From NCBI RefSeq assembly GCF_050948175.1, contig NW_027490172.1:992001-1056000 (forward strand): DNA of 64,000 nt. Direction: 5' to 3'. The stretch comes from Xylocopa sonorina. Its lineage: Eukaryota; Arthropoda; Insecta; Hymenoptera; Apidae. Positions 13,746 through 28,360 of this stretch are shown one piece after another; position 1 is the first letter of the stretch; every line of letters begins with the position of its first letter. The translations under genes and the position numbers were made by a program. The notes under the pieces are model-generated. The model made no database searches, was not told where the DNA came from, and was given only the letters and a program-made list of their open reading frames with translations.

Positions 13746-14093
13746 TCCTTGCTAGGAAATATTGTTTGCAGATGTCTACGTATCACAGCAAGAGAGTACT
13801 AATGCTTCTTAAAACGAGATGTCGTATTTCATTTCTATGTTTCGTAATAAGATATAATATTCATTGTGTAACGCTATGTATACCTCGTATTCACTTCAGT
13901 GGAATGTAAGTGCGAAATTTCCTTGCTAGGAAATAGAGTTTGTAGATGTCTACGTATATAGGCAATAGAGTTCTAATGCTTCTCAAAACTCGATATAGCA
14001 CCTCATTCCTATGTTTCATGATAAGATATAATACTCATTGCGAAGTGTCATGTATACCTCGTTTTCACTTCAAAAGAATGTAAATGGGACACT
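13746..14093 (+). repeat. Subfamily h/i monomer pair, second isolated copy
   Basis: The pair has the same marks as the one at 5.2 kb: TATCACAGC, GAGATGTCGTATTTC, CATTGTGTAA, CAGTGGAATG and GCGAAATTTCC, then TATATAGGC and CAAAACTCG. It sits at the change from segment 1 variants to segment 2 variants. Small differences from the 5.2-kb copy, for example AACGCTATG against AATGTTATG, show that it is not a very recent copy. Confidence 0.8.
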
Positions 14094-17000
14094 TCCATGC
14101 TAGGAAATAGCGTTTGCAGATGTCTACGTATCGCAGCAATAGAGTTCCAATGCTTCCTAAAACGCGATATCGCATCTCTCTTCTATGTTTCACGATAAGG
14201 TATAATATTCATTGCGAAGTGTCATGTATACCTCGTATTCACTTCAAAAGAATGTAAATGCGACACTTCCATGCTAGGAAATAGCGTTTGCAGATGTCTA
14301 CGTGTCGTAGCAATAGAGTTCTAATGCTTCTTAAAACGCGATATCGCATCTCACTGCTATGTTTCATGAGACGATATAATATTCATTATGGAGTGTTATG
14401 TATACCTCGTACTCACTTCAAAAGAATGTAAATGCGACCCTTCCATCCTAGGAAATAGCGTATGCAGATGTCTACGTATCGTAGCAATAGAGTTCTAGTG
14501 CTTCTTAGAACGCGATATCGCATCTCACTTCTATGTTTCATGATAAGATATAATATTCATTGCGAAGTGTCATGTATACCTCGTATTCACTTCAAAAGAA
14601 CGTACATAAGACACTTCCATGCTAGGAAATAGCGTTTGCAGATGTCTACGTATCGTAGCAATAGAGCTCTAACGCTTCTCAAAACGCGATATAGCACCTC
14701 ATTCCTATGTTTCATGATAAGATATAATATTCATTGCGAAGTGTCATGTATACCTCGTATTCGCTTCAAAAGAATGTAAATGCGACACTTCCATGCTAGG
14801 AAATAGCGCTTGCAGATGTCTACGTATCGTAGCAATAGAGTTCTAATGCTTCTCAAAACGCGATATAGCACCCCATTCCTATGTTTCATGATAAGATATA
14901 ATACTCATTGCGAAGTGTCATGTATACCTCGTATTCACTTCAAAAGAATGTAAATGCGACACTTCCATGCTAGGAAATAGCGTTTGCAGATGTCAACGTA
15001 TCGCAGCAATAGAGATCCAATGCTTCCTAAAACGCGATATCGCATCTCTCTTCTATGTTTCACGATAAGGTATAATATTCATTGCGAAGTGTCATGTATA
15101 CCTCGTATTCACTTCAAAAGAATGTAAATGCGACACTTCCATGCTAGGAAATAGCATTTGCAGATGTCTACGTATCGTAGCAATAGAGTTCTAATGCTTC
15201 TTAAAACGCGATATCGCATCTCACTGCTATGTTTCATGAGAAGATATAATATTCATTGCGAAGTGTCATGTATATCTCGTATTCACATCAAAAGAATGTA
15301 AATGCGACACTTCCATGCTAGGAAATAGCGTTTGCAGATGTCTACGTATCGCAGCAATAGATTTCCAATGCTTCCTAATACGCGATATGGCATCTCTCTT
15401 CTATGTTTCACGATAAGGTATTATATTCATTGCGAAGTGTCATGTATACCTCGTATTCACTTCAAAAGAATGTAAATGCGACACTTCCATGCTAGGAAAT
15501 AGCGTTTGCAGATGTCTACGTATCGTAGCAATAGAGTTCTAATGCTTCTCAAAACGCGATATAGCACCTCATTCCTATGTTTCATGATAAAATGTAATAT
15601 TCATTGCGAAGTGTCATGTATACCTCGTATTCACATCAAAAGAATGTAAATGCGACACTTCCATGCTAGGAAATAGTGTTTGCAGATGTCTACTTATCGC
15701 AGCAATAGAGTTCCAATGCTTCCTAAAACGCGATATCGCATCACTCTTCTATGTTTCATGATAAGGTATAATATTCATTACGAAGTGTCATGTATACCTC
15801 GTATTCACTTCAAATGAATGTAAATGCGACACTTCCATGCTAGGAAATAGAGTTTGCAGATGTCTACGTATCGTAGCAATAGAGTTCTAATGCTTCTTAA
15901 AACGCGATATCGCATCTCACTGCTATGTTTCATGAAAAGATATAATATTCATTGCGAAGTGTCATGTATACTTCGTATTCACTTCAAAAGAATGTAAATG
16001 CGACACTTCCATGCTAGGAAGTAGCGTTTGCAGATGTCTACGTATCGTAGCAATAGGGTTCTAATGCTTCTTAAAATGCGATATCGCATCACACTTCTAT
16101 GTTTCATGATAAGATATAATATTCATTATGGAGTGTTATGTATACCTCGTACTCACTTCAAAAGAATGTAAATGCGACCCTTCCATCCTAGGAAATAGCG
16201 TTTGCAGATGTCTACGTATCGTAGCAATAGAGTTCTAGTGCTTCTTAGAACGCGATATCGCATCACACTTCTATGTTTCATGATAAGATATAATATTCAT
16301 TGCGAAGTGTTATGTATACCTCGTATTCACTTCAAAAGAACGTAAATAAGACACTTCCATGCTAGGAAATAGCGTTTGCAGATGTCTACGTATCGCAGCA
16401 ATAGAGTTTCAATGCTTCCTAAAACGCGATATGGCATCTCTCTTCTATGTTTCACGATAAGGTATTATATTCATTGCGAAGTGTCATGTATACCTCGTAT
16501 TCACTTCAAAAGAATGTAAATGCGACACTTCCATGCTAGGAAATAGCGTTTGCAGATGTCTACGTATCGTAGCAATAGAGTTCTAATGCTTCTCAAAACG
16601 CGATATAGCACCCCATTCCTATGTTTCATGATAAGATATAATACTCATTGCGAAGTGTCATGTATACCTCGTATTCACTTCAAAAGAATGTAAATGCGAC
16701 ACTTCCATGCTAGGAAGTAGCGTTTGCAGATGTCTACGTATCGTAGCAATAGGGTTCTAATGCTTCTTAAAATGCGATATCGCATCACACTTCTATGTTT
16801 CATGATAAGATATAATATACATTATGGAGTGTTATGTATACCTCGTACTCACTTCAAAAGAATGTAAATGCGACCCTTCCATCCTAGGAAATAGCGTTTG
16901 CAGATGTCTACGTGTCGTAGCAATAGAGTTCTAGTGCTTCTTAGAACGCGATATCGCATCTCACTTCTATGTTTCATGATAAGATATAATATTCATTGCG

Positions 17001-17225
17001 AAGTGTCATGTATACCTCGTATTCACTTCAAAAGAACGTAAATAAGACACTTCCATGCTAGGAAATAGCGTTTGCAGATGTCTACGTATCGCAGCAATAG
17101 AGTTTCAATTCTTCCTAAAACGCGATATGGCATCTCTCTTCTATGTTTCACGATAAGGTATTATATTCATTGCGAAGTGTCATGTATACCTCGTATTCAC
17201 TTCAAAAGAATGTAAATGCGACACT

Positions 17226-20200
17226 TCCATGCTAGGAAATAGCGTATGCAGATGTCTACGTATCGTAGCAATAGAGTTCTAGTGCTTCTTAGAACGCGAT
17301 ATCGCATCTCACTTCTATGTTTCATGATAAGATATAATATTCATTGCGAAGTGTCATGTATACCTCGTATTCACTTCAAAAGAACGTACATAAGACACTT
17401 CCACGCTAGGAAATAGCGTTTGCAGATGTCTACGTAACGTAGCAATAGAGCTCTAACGCTTCTCAAAACGCGATATAGCACCTCATTCCTATGTTTCATG
17501 ATAAGATATAATATTCATTGCGAAGTGTCATGTATACCTCGTATTCGCTTCAAAAGAATGTAAATGCGACACTTCCATGCTAGGAAATAGCGCTTGCAGA
17601 TGTCTACGTATCGTAGCAATAGAGTTCTAATGCTTCTCAAAACGCGATATAGCACCCCATTCCTATGTTTCATGATAAGATATAATACTCATTGCGAAGT
17701 GTCATGTATGCCTCGTATTCACTTCAAAAGAATGTAAATGCGACACTTCCATGCTAGGAAATAGCGTTTGCAGATGTCTACGTATCGCAGCAATAGAGTT
17801 CCAATGCTTCCTAAAACGCGATATCGCATCTCTCTTCTATGTTTCACGATAAGGTATAATATTCATTGCGAAGTGTCATGTATACCTCGTATTCACTTCA
17901 AAAGAATGTAAATGCGACACTTCCATGCCAGGAAATAGCGTTTGCAGATGTCTACGTATCGCAGCAATAGAATTCCAATGCTTCCTAAAACGCGATATCG
18001 CATCACTCTTCTATGTTTCATGATAAGGTATAATATTCATTACGAGGTGTCATGTATACCTCGTATTCACTTCAAATGAATGTATATGCGACACTTCCAT
18101 GCTAGGAAATAGCGTTTGCAGATGTCTACGTATCGTAGCCATAGAGTTCTAATGCTTCTCAAAACGCAATATAGCACCTCATTCCCATGTTTCATGATAA
18201 GATATAATATTCATTGCGAATTGTCATGTATACCTCGTATTCACTTCAAAAGAATGTAAATGCGACACTTCCATGCTAGGAAATAGCGTTTGCAGATGTC
18301 TACGTATCGCAGCAATAGAGCTCTAACGCTTCTCAAAACGCGATATAGCACCTCATTCCTATGTTTCATGATAAGTTATAATATTCATTGCGAAGTGTCA
18401 CGTATACCTCGTATTCGCTTCAAAGGAATGTAAATGCGACACTTCCATGCCAGGAAATAGCTTTTGCAGATGTCTACGTATCGTAGCAATAGAGTTCTAA
18501 TGCTTCTCAAAACGCGATATAGCACCCCATTCCTATGTTTCATGATAAGATATAATACTCATTGCGAAGTGTCATGTATACCCCGTATTCACTTCAAAAG
18601 AATGTAAATGCGACACTTCCATGCTAGGAAATAGCGTTTGCAGATGTCTACGTATCGCAGCAATAGAGTTCCAATGCTTCCTAAAACGCGATATCGCATC
18701 TCTCTTCTATGTTTCACGATAAGGTATAATATTCATTGCGAAGTGTCATGTATACCTCGTATTCACTTCAAAAGAATGTAAATGCGACACTTCCATGCTA
18801 GGAAATAGCGTTTGCAGATGTCTACGTGTCGTAGCAATAGAGTTCTAATGCTTCTTAAAACGCGATATCGCATCTCACTGCTATGTTTCATGAGACGATA
18901 TAATATTCATTATGGAGTGTTATGTATACCTCGTACTCACTTCAAAAGAATGTAAATGCGACCCTTCCATCCTAGGAAATAGCGTTTGCAGATGTCTACG
19001 TATCGTAGCAATAGAGTTCTAGTGCTTCTTAGAACGCGATATCGCATCTCACTTCTATGTTTCATGATAAGATATAATACTCATTGCGAAGTGTCATGTA
19101 TACCTCGTTTTCACTTCAAAAGAATGTAAATGCGACACTTCCATGCTAGGAAATAGCGTTTGCAGATGTCTACGTATCGCAGCAATAGAGTTCCAATGCT
19201 TCCAAAAACGCGATATCGCATCTCTCTTCTATGTTTCACGATAAGGTATAATATTCATTGCGAAGTGTCATGTATACCTCGTATTCACTTCAAAAGAATG
19301 TAAATGCGACACTTCCATGCTAGGAAATAGCGTTTGCAGATGTCTACGTGTCGTAGCAATAGAGATCTAATGCTTCTTAGAACGCGATATCGCATCTCAC
19401 TGCTATGTTTCATGAGAAGATATAATATTCATTATGGAGTGTTATGTATACCTCGTACTCACTTCAAAGGAATGTAAATGCGACCCTTCCATCCTAGGAA
19501 ATAGCGTATGCAGATGTCTACGTATCGTAGCAATAGAGTTCTAGTGCTTCTTAGAACGCGATATCGCATCTCACTTCTATGTTTCATGATAAGATATAAT
19601 ATTCATTGCGAAGTGTCATGTATACCTCGTATTCACTTCAAAAGAACGTACATAAGACACTTCCATGCTAGGAAATAGCGTTTGCAGATGTCTACGTAAC
19701 GTAGCAATAGAGCTCTAACGCTTCTCAAAACGCGATATAGCACCTCATTCCTATGTTTCATGATAAGATATAATATTCATTGCGAAGTGTCATGTATACC
19801 TCGTATTCGCTTCAAAAGAATGTAAATGCGACACTTCCATGCTAGGAAATAGCGCTTGCAGATGTCTACGTATCGTAGCAATAGAGTTCTAATAATTCTC
19901 AAAACGCGATATAGCACCCCATTCCTATGTTTCATGATAAGATATAATACTCATTGCGAAGTGTCATGTATGCCTCGTATTCACTTCAAAAGAATGTAAA
20001 TGCGACACTTCCATGCTAGGAAATAGCGTTTGCAGATGTCTACGTATCGCAGCAATAGAGTTCCAATGCTTCCTAAAACGCGATATCGCATCTCTCTTCT
20101 ATGTTTCACGATAAGGTATAATATTCATTGCGAAGTGTCATGTATACCTCGTATTCACTTCAAAAGAATGTAAATGCGACACTTCCATGCCAGGAAATAG

Positions 20201-22967
20201 CGTTTGCAGATGTCTACGTATCGCAGCAATAGAATTCCAATGCTTCCTAAAACGCGATATCGCATCACTCTTCTATGTTTCATGATAAGGTATAATATTC
20301 ATTACGAGGTGTCATGTATACCTCGTATTCACTTCAAATGAATGTATATGCGACACTTCCATGCTAGGAAATAGCGTTTGCAGATGTCTACGTATCTTAG
20401 CCATAGAGTTCTAATGCTTCTCAAAACGCGATATAGCACCTCATTCCCATGTTTCATGATAAGATATAATATTCATTGCGAATTGTCATGTATACCTCGT
20501 ATTCACTTCAAAAGAATGTAAATGCGACACTTCCATGCTAGGAAATAGCGTTTGCAGATGTCTACGTATCGCAGCAATAGAGCTCTAACGCTTCTCAAAA
20601 CGCGATATAGCACCTCATTCCTATGTTTCATGATAAGTTATAATATTCATTGCGAAGTGTCATGTATACCTCGTATTCTCTTCAAAGGAATGTAAATGCG
20701 ACACTTCCATGCCAGGAAATAGCTTTTGCAGATGTCTACGTATCGTAGCAATAGAGTTCTAATGCTTCTCAAAACGCGATATAGCACCCCATTCCTATGT
20801 TTCATGATAAGATATAATACTCATTGCGAAGTGTCATGTATACCCCGTATTCACTTCAAAAGAATGTAAATGCGACACTTCCATGCTAGGAAATAGCGTT
20901 TGCAGATGTCTACGTATCGCAGCAATAGAGTTCCAATGCTTCCTAAAACGCGATATCGCATCTCTCTTCTATGTTTCACGATAAGGTATAATATTCATTG
21001 CGAAGTGTCATGTATACCTCGTATTCACTTCAAAAGAATGTAAATGCGACACTTCCATGCTAGGAAATAGCGCTTGCAGATGTCTACGTGTCGTAGCAAT
21101 AGAGTTCTAATGCTTCTTAAAACGCGATATCGCATCTCACTGCTATGTTTCATGAGACGATATAATATTCATTATGGAGTGTTATGTATACCTCGTACTC
21201 ACTTCAAAAGAATGTAAATGCGACCCTTCCATCCTAGGAAATAGCGTATGCAGATGTCTACGTATCGTAGCATTAGAGTTCTAGTGCTTCTTAGAACGCG
21301 ATATCGCATCTCACATCTATGTTTCATGATAAGATATAATATTCAGTGCGATGTGTCATGTATACCTCGTATTCACTTCAAAAGAACGTACATAAGACAC
21401 TTCCATGCTAGGAAATAGCGTTTGCAGATGTCTACGTAACGTAGCAATAGAGCTCTAACGCTTCTCAAAACGCGATATAGCACCTCATTCCTATGTTTCA
21501 TGATAAGATATAATATTCATTGCGAAGTGTCATGTATACCTCGTATTCGCTTCAAAAGAATGTAAATGCGACACTTCCATGCTAGGAAATAGCGCTTGCA
21601 GATGTCTACGTATCGTAGCAATAGGGTTCTAATGCTTCTCAAAACGCGATATAGCACCCCATTCCTATGTTTCATGATAAGATATAATACTCATTGCGAA
21701 GTGTCATGTATGCCTCGTATTCACTTCAAAAGAATGTAAATGCGACACTTCCATGCTAGGAAATAGCGTTTGCAGATGTCTACGTATCGCAGCAATAGAG
21801 TTCCAATGCTTCCTAAAACGCGATATCGCATCTCTCTTCTATGTTTCACGATAAGGTATAATATTCATTGCGAAGTGTCATGTATACCTCGTATTCACTT
21901 CAAAAGAATGTAAATGCGACACTTCCATGCTAGGAAATAGCGTTTGCAGATGTCTACGTATCGCAGCAATAGAGTTCCAATGCTTCCTAAAACGCGATAT
22001 CGCATCACTCTTCTATGTTTCATGATAAGGTATAATATTCATTACGAGGTGTCATGTATACCTCGTATTCGCTTCAAAAGAATGTAAATGCGACACTTCC
22101 ATGCTAGGAAATAGCGCTTGCAGATGTCTACGTATCGTAGCAATAGAGTTCTAATGCTTCTCAAAACGCGATATAGCACCTCATTCCTATGTTTCATGAT
22201 AAGATATAATACTCATTGCGAAGTGTCGTGTATGCCTCGTATTCACTTCAAAAGAATGTAAATGCGACACTTCCATGCTAGGAAATAGCGTTTGCAGATG
22301 TCTACGTATCGCAGCAATAGAGTTCCAATGCTTCCTAATACGCGATATCGCATCTCTCTTCTATGTTTCACGATAAGGTATAATATTCATTGCGAAGTGT
22401 CATGTATACCTCGTATTCACTTCAAAAGAATGTAAATGCGACACTTCCATGCCAGGAAATAGCGTTTGCAGATGTCTACGTATCGCAGCAATAGAGTTCC
22501 AATGCTTCCTAAAACGCGATATCGCATCACTCTTCTATGTTTCATGATAAGGTATAATATTCATTACGAGGTGTCATGTATACCTCGTATTCACTTCAAA
22601 TGAATGTAAATGCGACACTTCCATGCTAGGAAATAGCGTTTGCAGATGTCTACGTATCGTAGCCATAGAGTTCTAATGCTTCTCAAAACGCGATATAGCA
22701 CCTCGTTCCCATGTTTCATGATAAGATATAATATTCATTGCGAATTGTCATGTATACCTCGTATTCACTTCAAAAGAATGTAAATGCGACACTTCCATGG
22801 TAGGAAATAGCGTTTGCAGATGTCTACGTATCGCAGCAATAGAGATCCAATGCTTCCTAAAACGCGATATCGCATCACACATATATGTTTCATGATAAGA
22901 TATAATATTCATTATGGAGTGTTATGTATACCTCGTACTCACTTCAAAAGAATGTAAATGCGACCCT
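17226..22967 (+). repeat. Run of 10-monomer higher-order units with one 3-monomer insertion
   Basis: Equivalent units begin at 17,226, 19,488 and 21,228. The first spacing is 2,262 bases (13 monomers) and the next is 1,740 (10 monomers), and the following boundary marker is again 1,740 later at 22,968. The extra three monomers of the first unit lie at about 18,966-19,487 and repeat neighbouring types. The order within a unit is: CTTAGAACG type, GTAACGTAG type, GCGCTTGCAG type, then CGCAGC types, a GTATATGCG/TAGCCATAG pair and a GTGTCGTAG type. The third unit differs from the first two in its middle, where GCGCTTGCAG types recur. Confidence 0.8.
17430..17442. repeat. Extended dyad variant CTACGTAACGTAG
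   Basis: A T-to-A change turns the usual dyad into CTACGT-A-ACGTAG, with six-base perfect arms around one base. The same variant occurs in equivalent monomers of later units, for example near 19.7, 21.4, 30.7, 31.8, 35.4 and 36.5 kb, so it marks a defined monomer type and is not noise. Confidence 0.7.
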
Positions 22968-24920
22968 TCCATCCTAGGAAATAGCGTTTTCAGATGTCTA
23001 CGTATCGCAGCAATAGAGTTTCAATGCTTCCTAAGACGCGATATGGCATCTCTCTTTTATGTTTCACGATAAGGTATTATATTCATTGCGAAGTGTCATG
23101 TATACCTCGTATTCACTTCAAAAGAATGTAAATGCGACACTTCCATGCTAGGAAATAGCGTTTGCAGAAGTCTACGTATCGCAGCAATAGAGATCCAATG
23201 CTTCCTAAACGCGATATCGCATCACTCTTCTGTGTTTCATGATAAGGTATAATATTCATTGCGAAGTGTCATGTATATCTCGTATTCACTTCAAACGAAT
23301 GAAAATGCGACACTTCCATGCTAGGAAATAGCGTTTGCAGATGTCTACGTATTGTAGCAATAGAGTTCTAATGCTTCTCAAAACGCGATATAGCACCTCA
23401 TTCCTATGTTTCATGATAAGATATAATACTCATTGCGAAGTGTAATGTATACCACGTATTCACTTCAAAAGAATGTAAATGCGACACTTCCATGCTAGGA
23501 AATAGCGTTTGCAGATGTCTACGTATCGCAGCAATAGAGTTCCAATGCTTCCTAAAACGCGATATCGCATTTCTCTTCTATGTTTCACGATAAGGTATAA
23601 TATTCATTGCGAAGTGTCATGTATACCTCGTATTTACTTCAAAAGAACGTACATAAGGCACTTCCATGCTAGGAAATAGCGTTTGCAGATGTCTACGTAT
23701 CGTAGCAATAGAGCTCTAACGCTTCTCAAAACGCGATATAGCACCACATTCCTATGTTTCATGATAAGATATAATATTCATTGCGAAGTGTCATGTATAC
23801 CTCGCATTCGCTTCAAAAGAATGTAAATGCGGCACTTCCATGCTAGGAAATAGCGTTTGCAGATGTCTACGTATCGTAGCAATAGGGTTCTAATGCTTCT
23901 CAAAACGCGATATAGCACCCCATTCCTATGTTTCATGATAAGATATAATACTCATTGCGAAGTGTCATGTACACCTCGTATTCACTTCAAAAGAATGTAA
24001 ATGCGACACTTCCATGCTAGGAAATAGCGTTTGCAGATGTCTACGTATCGCAGCAATAGAGTTCCAATGCTTCCTAAATCGCGATATCGCATTTCTCTTC
24101 TATGTTTCACGATCAGGTATAATATTCATTGCGAAGTGTCATGTATACCTCGTATTCACTTCAAAAGAATGTAAATGCGACACTTCCATGCTAGGAAATA
24201 GCGTTTGCAGATGTCTACGTATCGCAGCAATAGAGTTCTAGTGCTTCTTAGAACGCGATATCGCATGTCACTTCTATGTTTCATGATAAGATATAATATT
24301 CATTGCGATGTGTCATGTATACCTCGTACTCACTTCAAAAGAACGTACATAAGACACTTCCATGCTAGGAAATAGCGTATGCAGATGTCTACGTATCGTA
24401 GCAATAGAGCTCTAACGCTTCTCAAAACGCGATATAGCACCTCATTCCTATGTTTCATGATAAGATATAATATTCATTGCGAAGTGTCATGTATACCTCG
24501 TATTCGCTTCAAAAGAATGTAAATGCGACACTTCCATGCTAGGAAATAGCGTTTGCAGATGTCTACGTATCGTAGCAATAGAGTTCTAATGCTTCTCAAA
24601 ACGCGATATAGCACCCCATTCCTATGATTCATGATAAGATATAATACTCATTGCGAAGTGTCATGTATATCTCGTATTCACTTCAAACGAATGTAAATGC
24701 GACACTTCCATGCTAGGAAATAGCGTTTGCAGATGTCTACGTATCGTAGCAATAGAGTTCTAATGCTTCTTAAAACGCGATATCGCATCTCACTTCTATG
24801 TTTCATGATAAGATATAATATTCATTGCGAAGTGTCATGTATGGCTCGTATTCACTTCAAAAGAACGTACATAAGACACTTCCATGCTAGGAAATAGCGT
24901 TTGCAGATGCCTACGTATCG

Positions 24921-24931
24921 TAGCAAAATAG
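24921..24931 (+). repeat. Rare two-base insertion TAGCAAAATAG
   Basis: The usual TAGCAATAG carries two extra A bases here. The identical insertion recurs at 41,361-41,371 in the matching monomer of the other superrepeat copy. It resets the monomer phase, which had drifted by two bases, back to an exact multiple of 174. It is a good marker for tracing the duplication. Confidence 0.85.
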
Positions 24932-27316
24932 AGTTCTAATGCTTCCCAAAACGCGATATAGCACCTCATTCCTATGTTTCATGATAAGATATAATACTCA
25001 TTGCGAAGTGTCATGTATACCTCGTATTCACTTCAAAAGAATGTAAATGCGACACTTCCATGCTAGGAAATAGCGTTTGCAGATGTCTACGTATCGCAGC
25101 AATAGAGTTCCAATGCTTCCTAAAACGCGATATCGCATCTCTCTTCTACGTTTCACGATAAGGTATAATATTCATTGCGAAGTGTCATGTATACCTCGTA
25201 TTCACTTCAAAAGAATGTAAATGCGACACTTCCATGCTAGGAAATAGCGTTTGCAGATGTCTACGTATCGCAGCAATAGAGTTCCAATGCTTCCTAAAAC
25301 GCGATATTGCATCACTCCTCTATGTTTCATGATAAGGTATAATATTCATTACAAGGTGTCATGTATACCTCGTATTCACTTCAAATGAATGTAAATGCAA
25401 CACTTCCATGCTAGGAAATAGCGTTTGCAGATGTCTACGTATCGTAGCAATAGAGTTCTAATGCTTCTCAAAACGCGATATAGCACCTAATTCCTATGTT
25501 TCACGATAAGATATAATATTCATTGCGAAGTGTCATGTATACCTCGTATTCACTTCAAAAGAATGTTAATGCGACACTTCCATGCTAGGAAATAGCTTTT
25601 GCAGATGTCTACGTATCGCAGCAATAGAGATCCCACGCTTCCTAAACGCGATATCGCATCACTCTTCTATGTTTCATGATAAGGTATAATATTCATTGCG
25701 AAGTGTCATGTATATCTCGTATTCACTTCAAACAAATGTAAATGCGACACTTCCATGCTAGGAAATAGCGTTTGCAGATGTCTACGTATTGTAGCAATAG
25801 AGTACTAATGCTTCTCAAAACGCGATATAGCACCTCATTCCTATGTTTCATGATAAGATATAATACTCATTGCGAAGTGTAATGTATACCTCGTATTCAC
25901 TTCAAAAGAATGTAAATGCGACACTTCCATGCTAGGAAATAGCGTTTGCAGATGTCTACGTATCGCAGCAATAGAGTTCCAATGCTTCCTAAAACGCGAT
26001 ATCGCATCTCTCTCCTATGTTTCACGATAAGGTATAATATTCATTGCGAAGTGTCATGTATACCTCGTATTCACTTCAAAAGAATGTAAATGCGACACTT
26101 CCATGGTAGGAAATAGCGTTTGCAGATGTCTACGTGTCGTAGCAATAGAGTTCTAATGCTTCTTAAAACGCGATATCGCATCTCACTTCTATGTTTCATG
26201 AGAAGATGTAATATTCATTATGGAGTGTTATGTATACCTCGTACTCACTTCAAAAGAATATAATGCGACCCTTCCATCCTAGGAAATAGCGTATGCAGAT
26301 GTCTACGTATCGTAGCAATAGAGTTCTAGTGCTTCTTAGGACGCGATTTCGCATCTCACTTCTATGTTTCATGATAAGATATAATATTCATTGCGATGTG
26401 TCATGTATACCTCGTATTCGCTTCAAAAGAATGTAAATCCGACACTTCCATGCTAGGAAATAGCGTTTGCAGATGTCTACGTATCGTAGCAATAGAGTTC
26501 TAATGCTTCTCAAAACGCGATATAGCACCCCATTCCTATGATTCATGATAAGATATAATACTCATTGCGAAGTGTCATGTATATCTCGTATTCACTTCAA
26601 ACGAATGTAAATGCGACACTTCCATGCTAGGAAATAGCGTTTGCAGATGTCTACGTATCGTAGCAATAGAGTTCAAATGCTTCTTAAAACGCGATATCGC
26701 ATCTCACTGCTATGTTTCATGAGAAGATACAATATTCATTGCGAAGTGTCATGTATATCTCGTATTCACATCAAAAGAATGTAAATGCGACACTTCCATG
26801 CTAGGAAATAGCGTTTGCAGATGTCTACGTATCGCAGCAATAGAGATCCAATGCTTCCTAAAACGCGATATCGCATCACTCTTCTATGTTTCATGATAAG
26901 GTATAATATTCATTTCGAAGTGTCATGTATACCTCGTATTCACTTCAAATGAATGTAAATACGACACTTCCATGCTAGGAAATAGCGTTTGCAGATGTCT
27001 GCGTATCGTAGCAATAGAGTTCTAATGCTTCTTAAAACGCGATATCGCATCTCACTGCTATGTTTCATGATAAGATATAATATTCATTATGGTGTGATAT
27101 GTATACCTCGTACTCACTTCAAAAGAAAGTAAATGCGACACTTCCATGCTAGGAAGTAGCGTTTGCAGATGTCTACGTATCGTAGCAATAGGGTTCTAAC
27201 GCTTCTTAAAATGCGATATCGCATCACACTTCTATGTTTCATGATAAGATATAACATTCATTGCGAAGTGTCATGTATACCGCGATATCACTTCACAAGA
27301 ATGTAAATGCGACACT

Positions 27317-27664
27317 TCCTTGCTAGGAAATATTGTTTGCAGATGTCTACGTATCACAGCAATAGAGTACTAATGCTTCTTAAAACGAGATGTCGTATTT
27401 CATTTCTATGTTTCTTAATAAGGTATAATATTCATTGTGTAATGTTATGTATACCTCGTATTCACTTCAGTGGAATGTAAGTGCGAAATTTCCTTGCTAG
27501 GAAATAGAGTTTGCAGATGTCTACGTATATAGGCAATAGAGTTCTAATGCTTCTCAAAACTCGATATAGCACCTCATTCCTATGTTTCATGATAAGATAT
27601 AATATTCATTGCGAAGTGTCATGTATATCTCGTATTCACATCAAAAGAATGTAAATGCGACACT
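27317..27664 (+). repeat. Subfamily h/i monomer pair in superrepeat copy A
   Basis: The monomer at 27,317 has TCCTTGCTAGG, TATTGTTTGCAG and TATCACAGC, then GAGATGTCGTATTTC and CATTGTGTAATG. The next unit has ATAGAGTTTGCAG and TATATAGGC. The same pair, including TTTCTTAATAAGG, occurs at 43,410 in copy B. Confidence 0.8.
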
Positions 27665-28360
27665 TCCATGCTAGGAAATAGCGTTTGCAGATGTCTACGT
27701 ATCGCAGCAATAGAGTTCCAATGCTTCCTAAAACGCAATATCGCATCTCTCTTCTATGTTTCATGATAAGGTGTAATATTCATTGCGAAGCGTCATGTAT
27801 ACCTCGAATTCACTTCAAATGAATGTAAATGCGACACTTCCATGCTAGGAAATAGCGTTTGCAGATGTCTACGTAACGTAGCAATAGAGTTCTAATGATT
27901 CTTAAAACGCTATATCGCATCTCACTGCTATGTTTCATGAGAAGATATAATATTCATTGCGAAGTGTCATGTATACCTCGTATTCACTTCAAATGAACGT
28001 AAATGAGGCACTTCCATGCTAGGAAATAGCGTTTGCAGATGTCTACGTATCGTAGCAATAGGGTTCTAATGCTTCTTAAAACGCGATATCGCATCACACT
28101 TCTATGTTTCATGATAAGATATAATATTCATTGCGAAGTGTCATGTATACCGCGATTTCACTTCACAAGAATGTAAATGCGACACTTCCTTGCTAGGAAA
28201 TAGCGTTTGCAGATGTCTACGTATCGTAGCAATAGAGTTCTAATGCTTCTTAAAACGCGATATCGCATCTCACTGCTATGTTTCATGATAAGTTATAATA
28301 TTCATTATGGAGTGATATGAATACCTCGTACTCACTTCAAAAGAAAGTAAATGCGACCCT

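Larger units (their letters stand above)
1..14093 (+). repeat. Array segment 1: cassette-ordered monomer variants
   Basis: This segment of about 81 monomers uses a limited set of variants in recurring order. One order is a (CGATATAGC), b (GATCCAATGC with ATCACTC), c (AGGGAATAGCC or TCACTGC), d (GAGATGTCGCATC) and e (TTCCAGATGACTACGTGTCGAAAC). Another is f (GGAAGTAGCG with ATCACACTTC), g (TTCTTAGAACG), a, a, b. Monomers rejoin these series at different points, giving mosaic order. There is no gene or unique sequence inside. Confidence 0.85.

Noticed and set aside
24014..24241. 75-codon open frame with MLGNSVCRCLRIAAIEF at both ends
   Set aside because: The repeated peptide is the monomer translated twice. 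174 is 58 codons, so frame is kept between copies. The frame is open because TAATGC became CAATGC, TCATGATAA became TCACGATCA, and so on. It is a chance product of the repeat.
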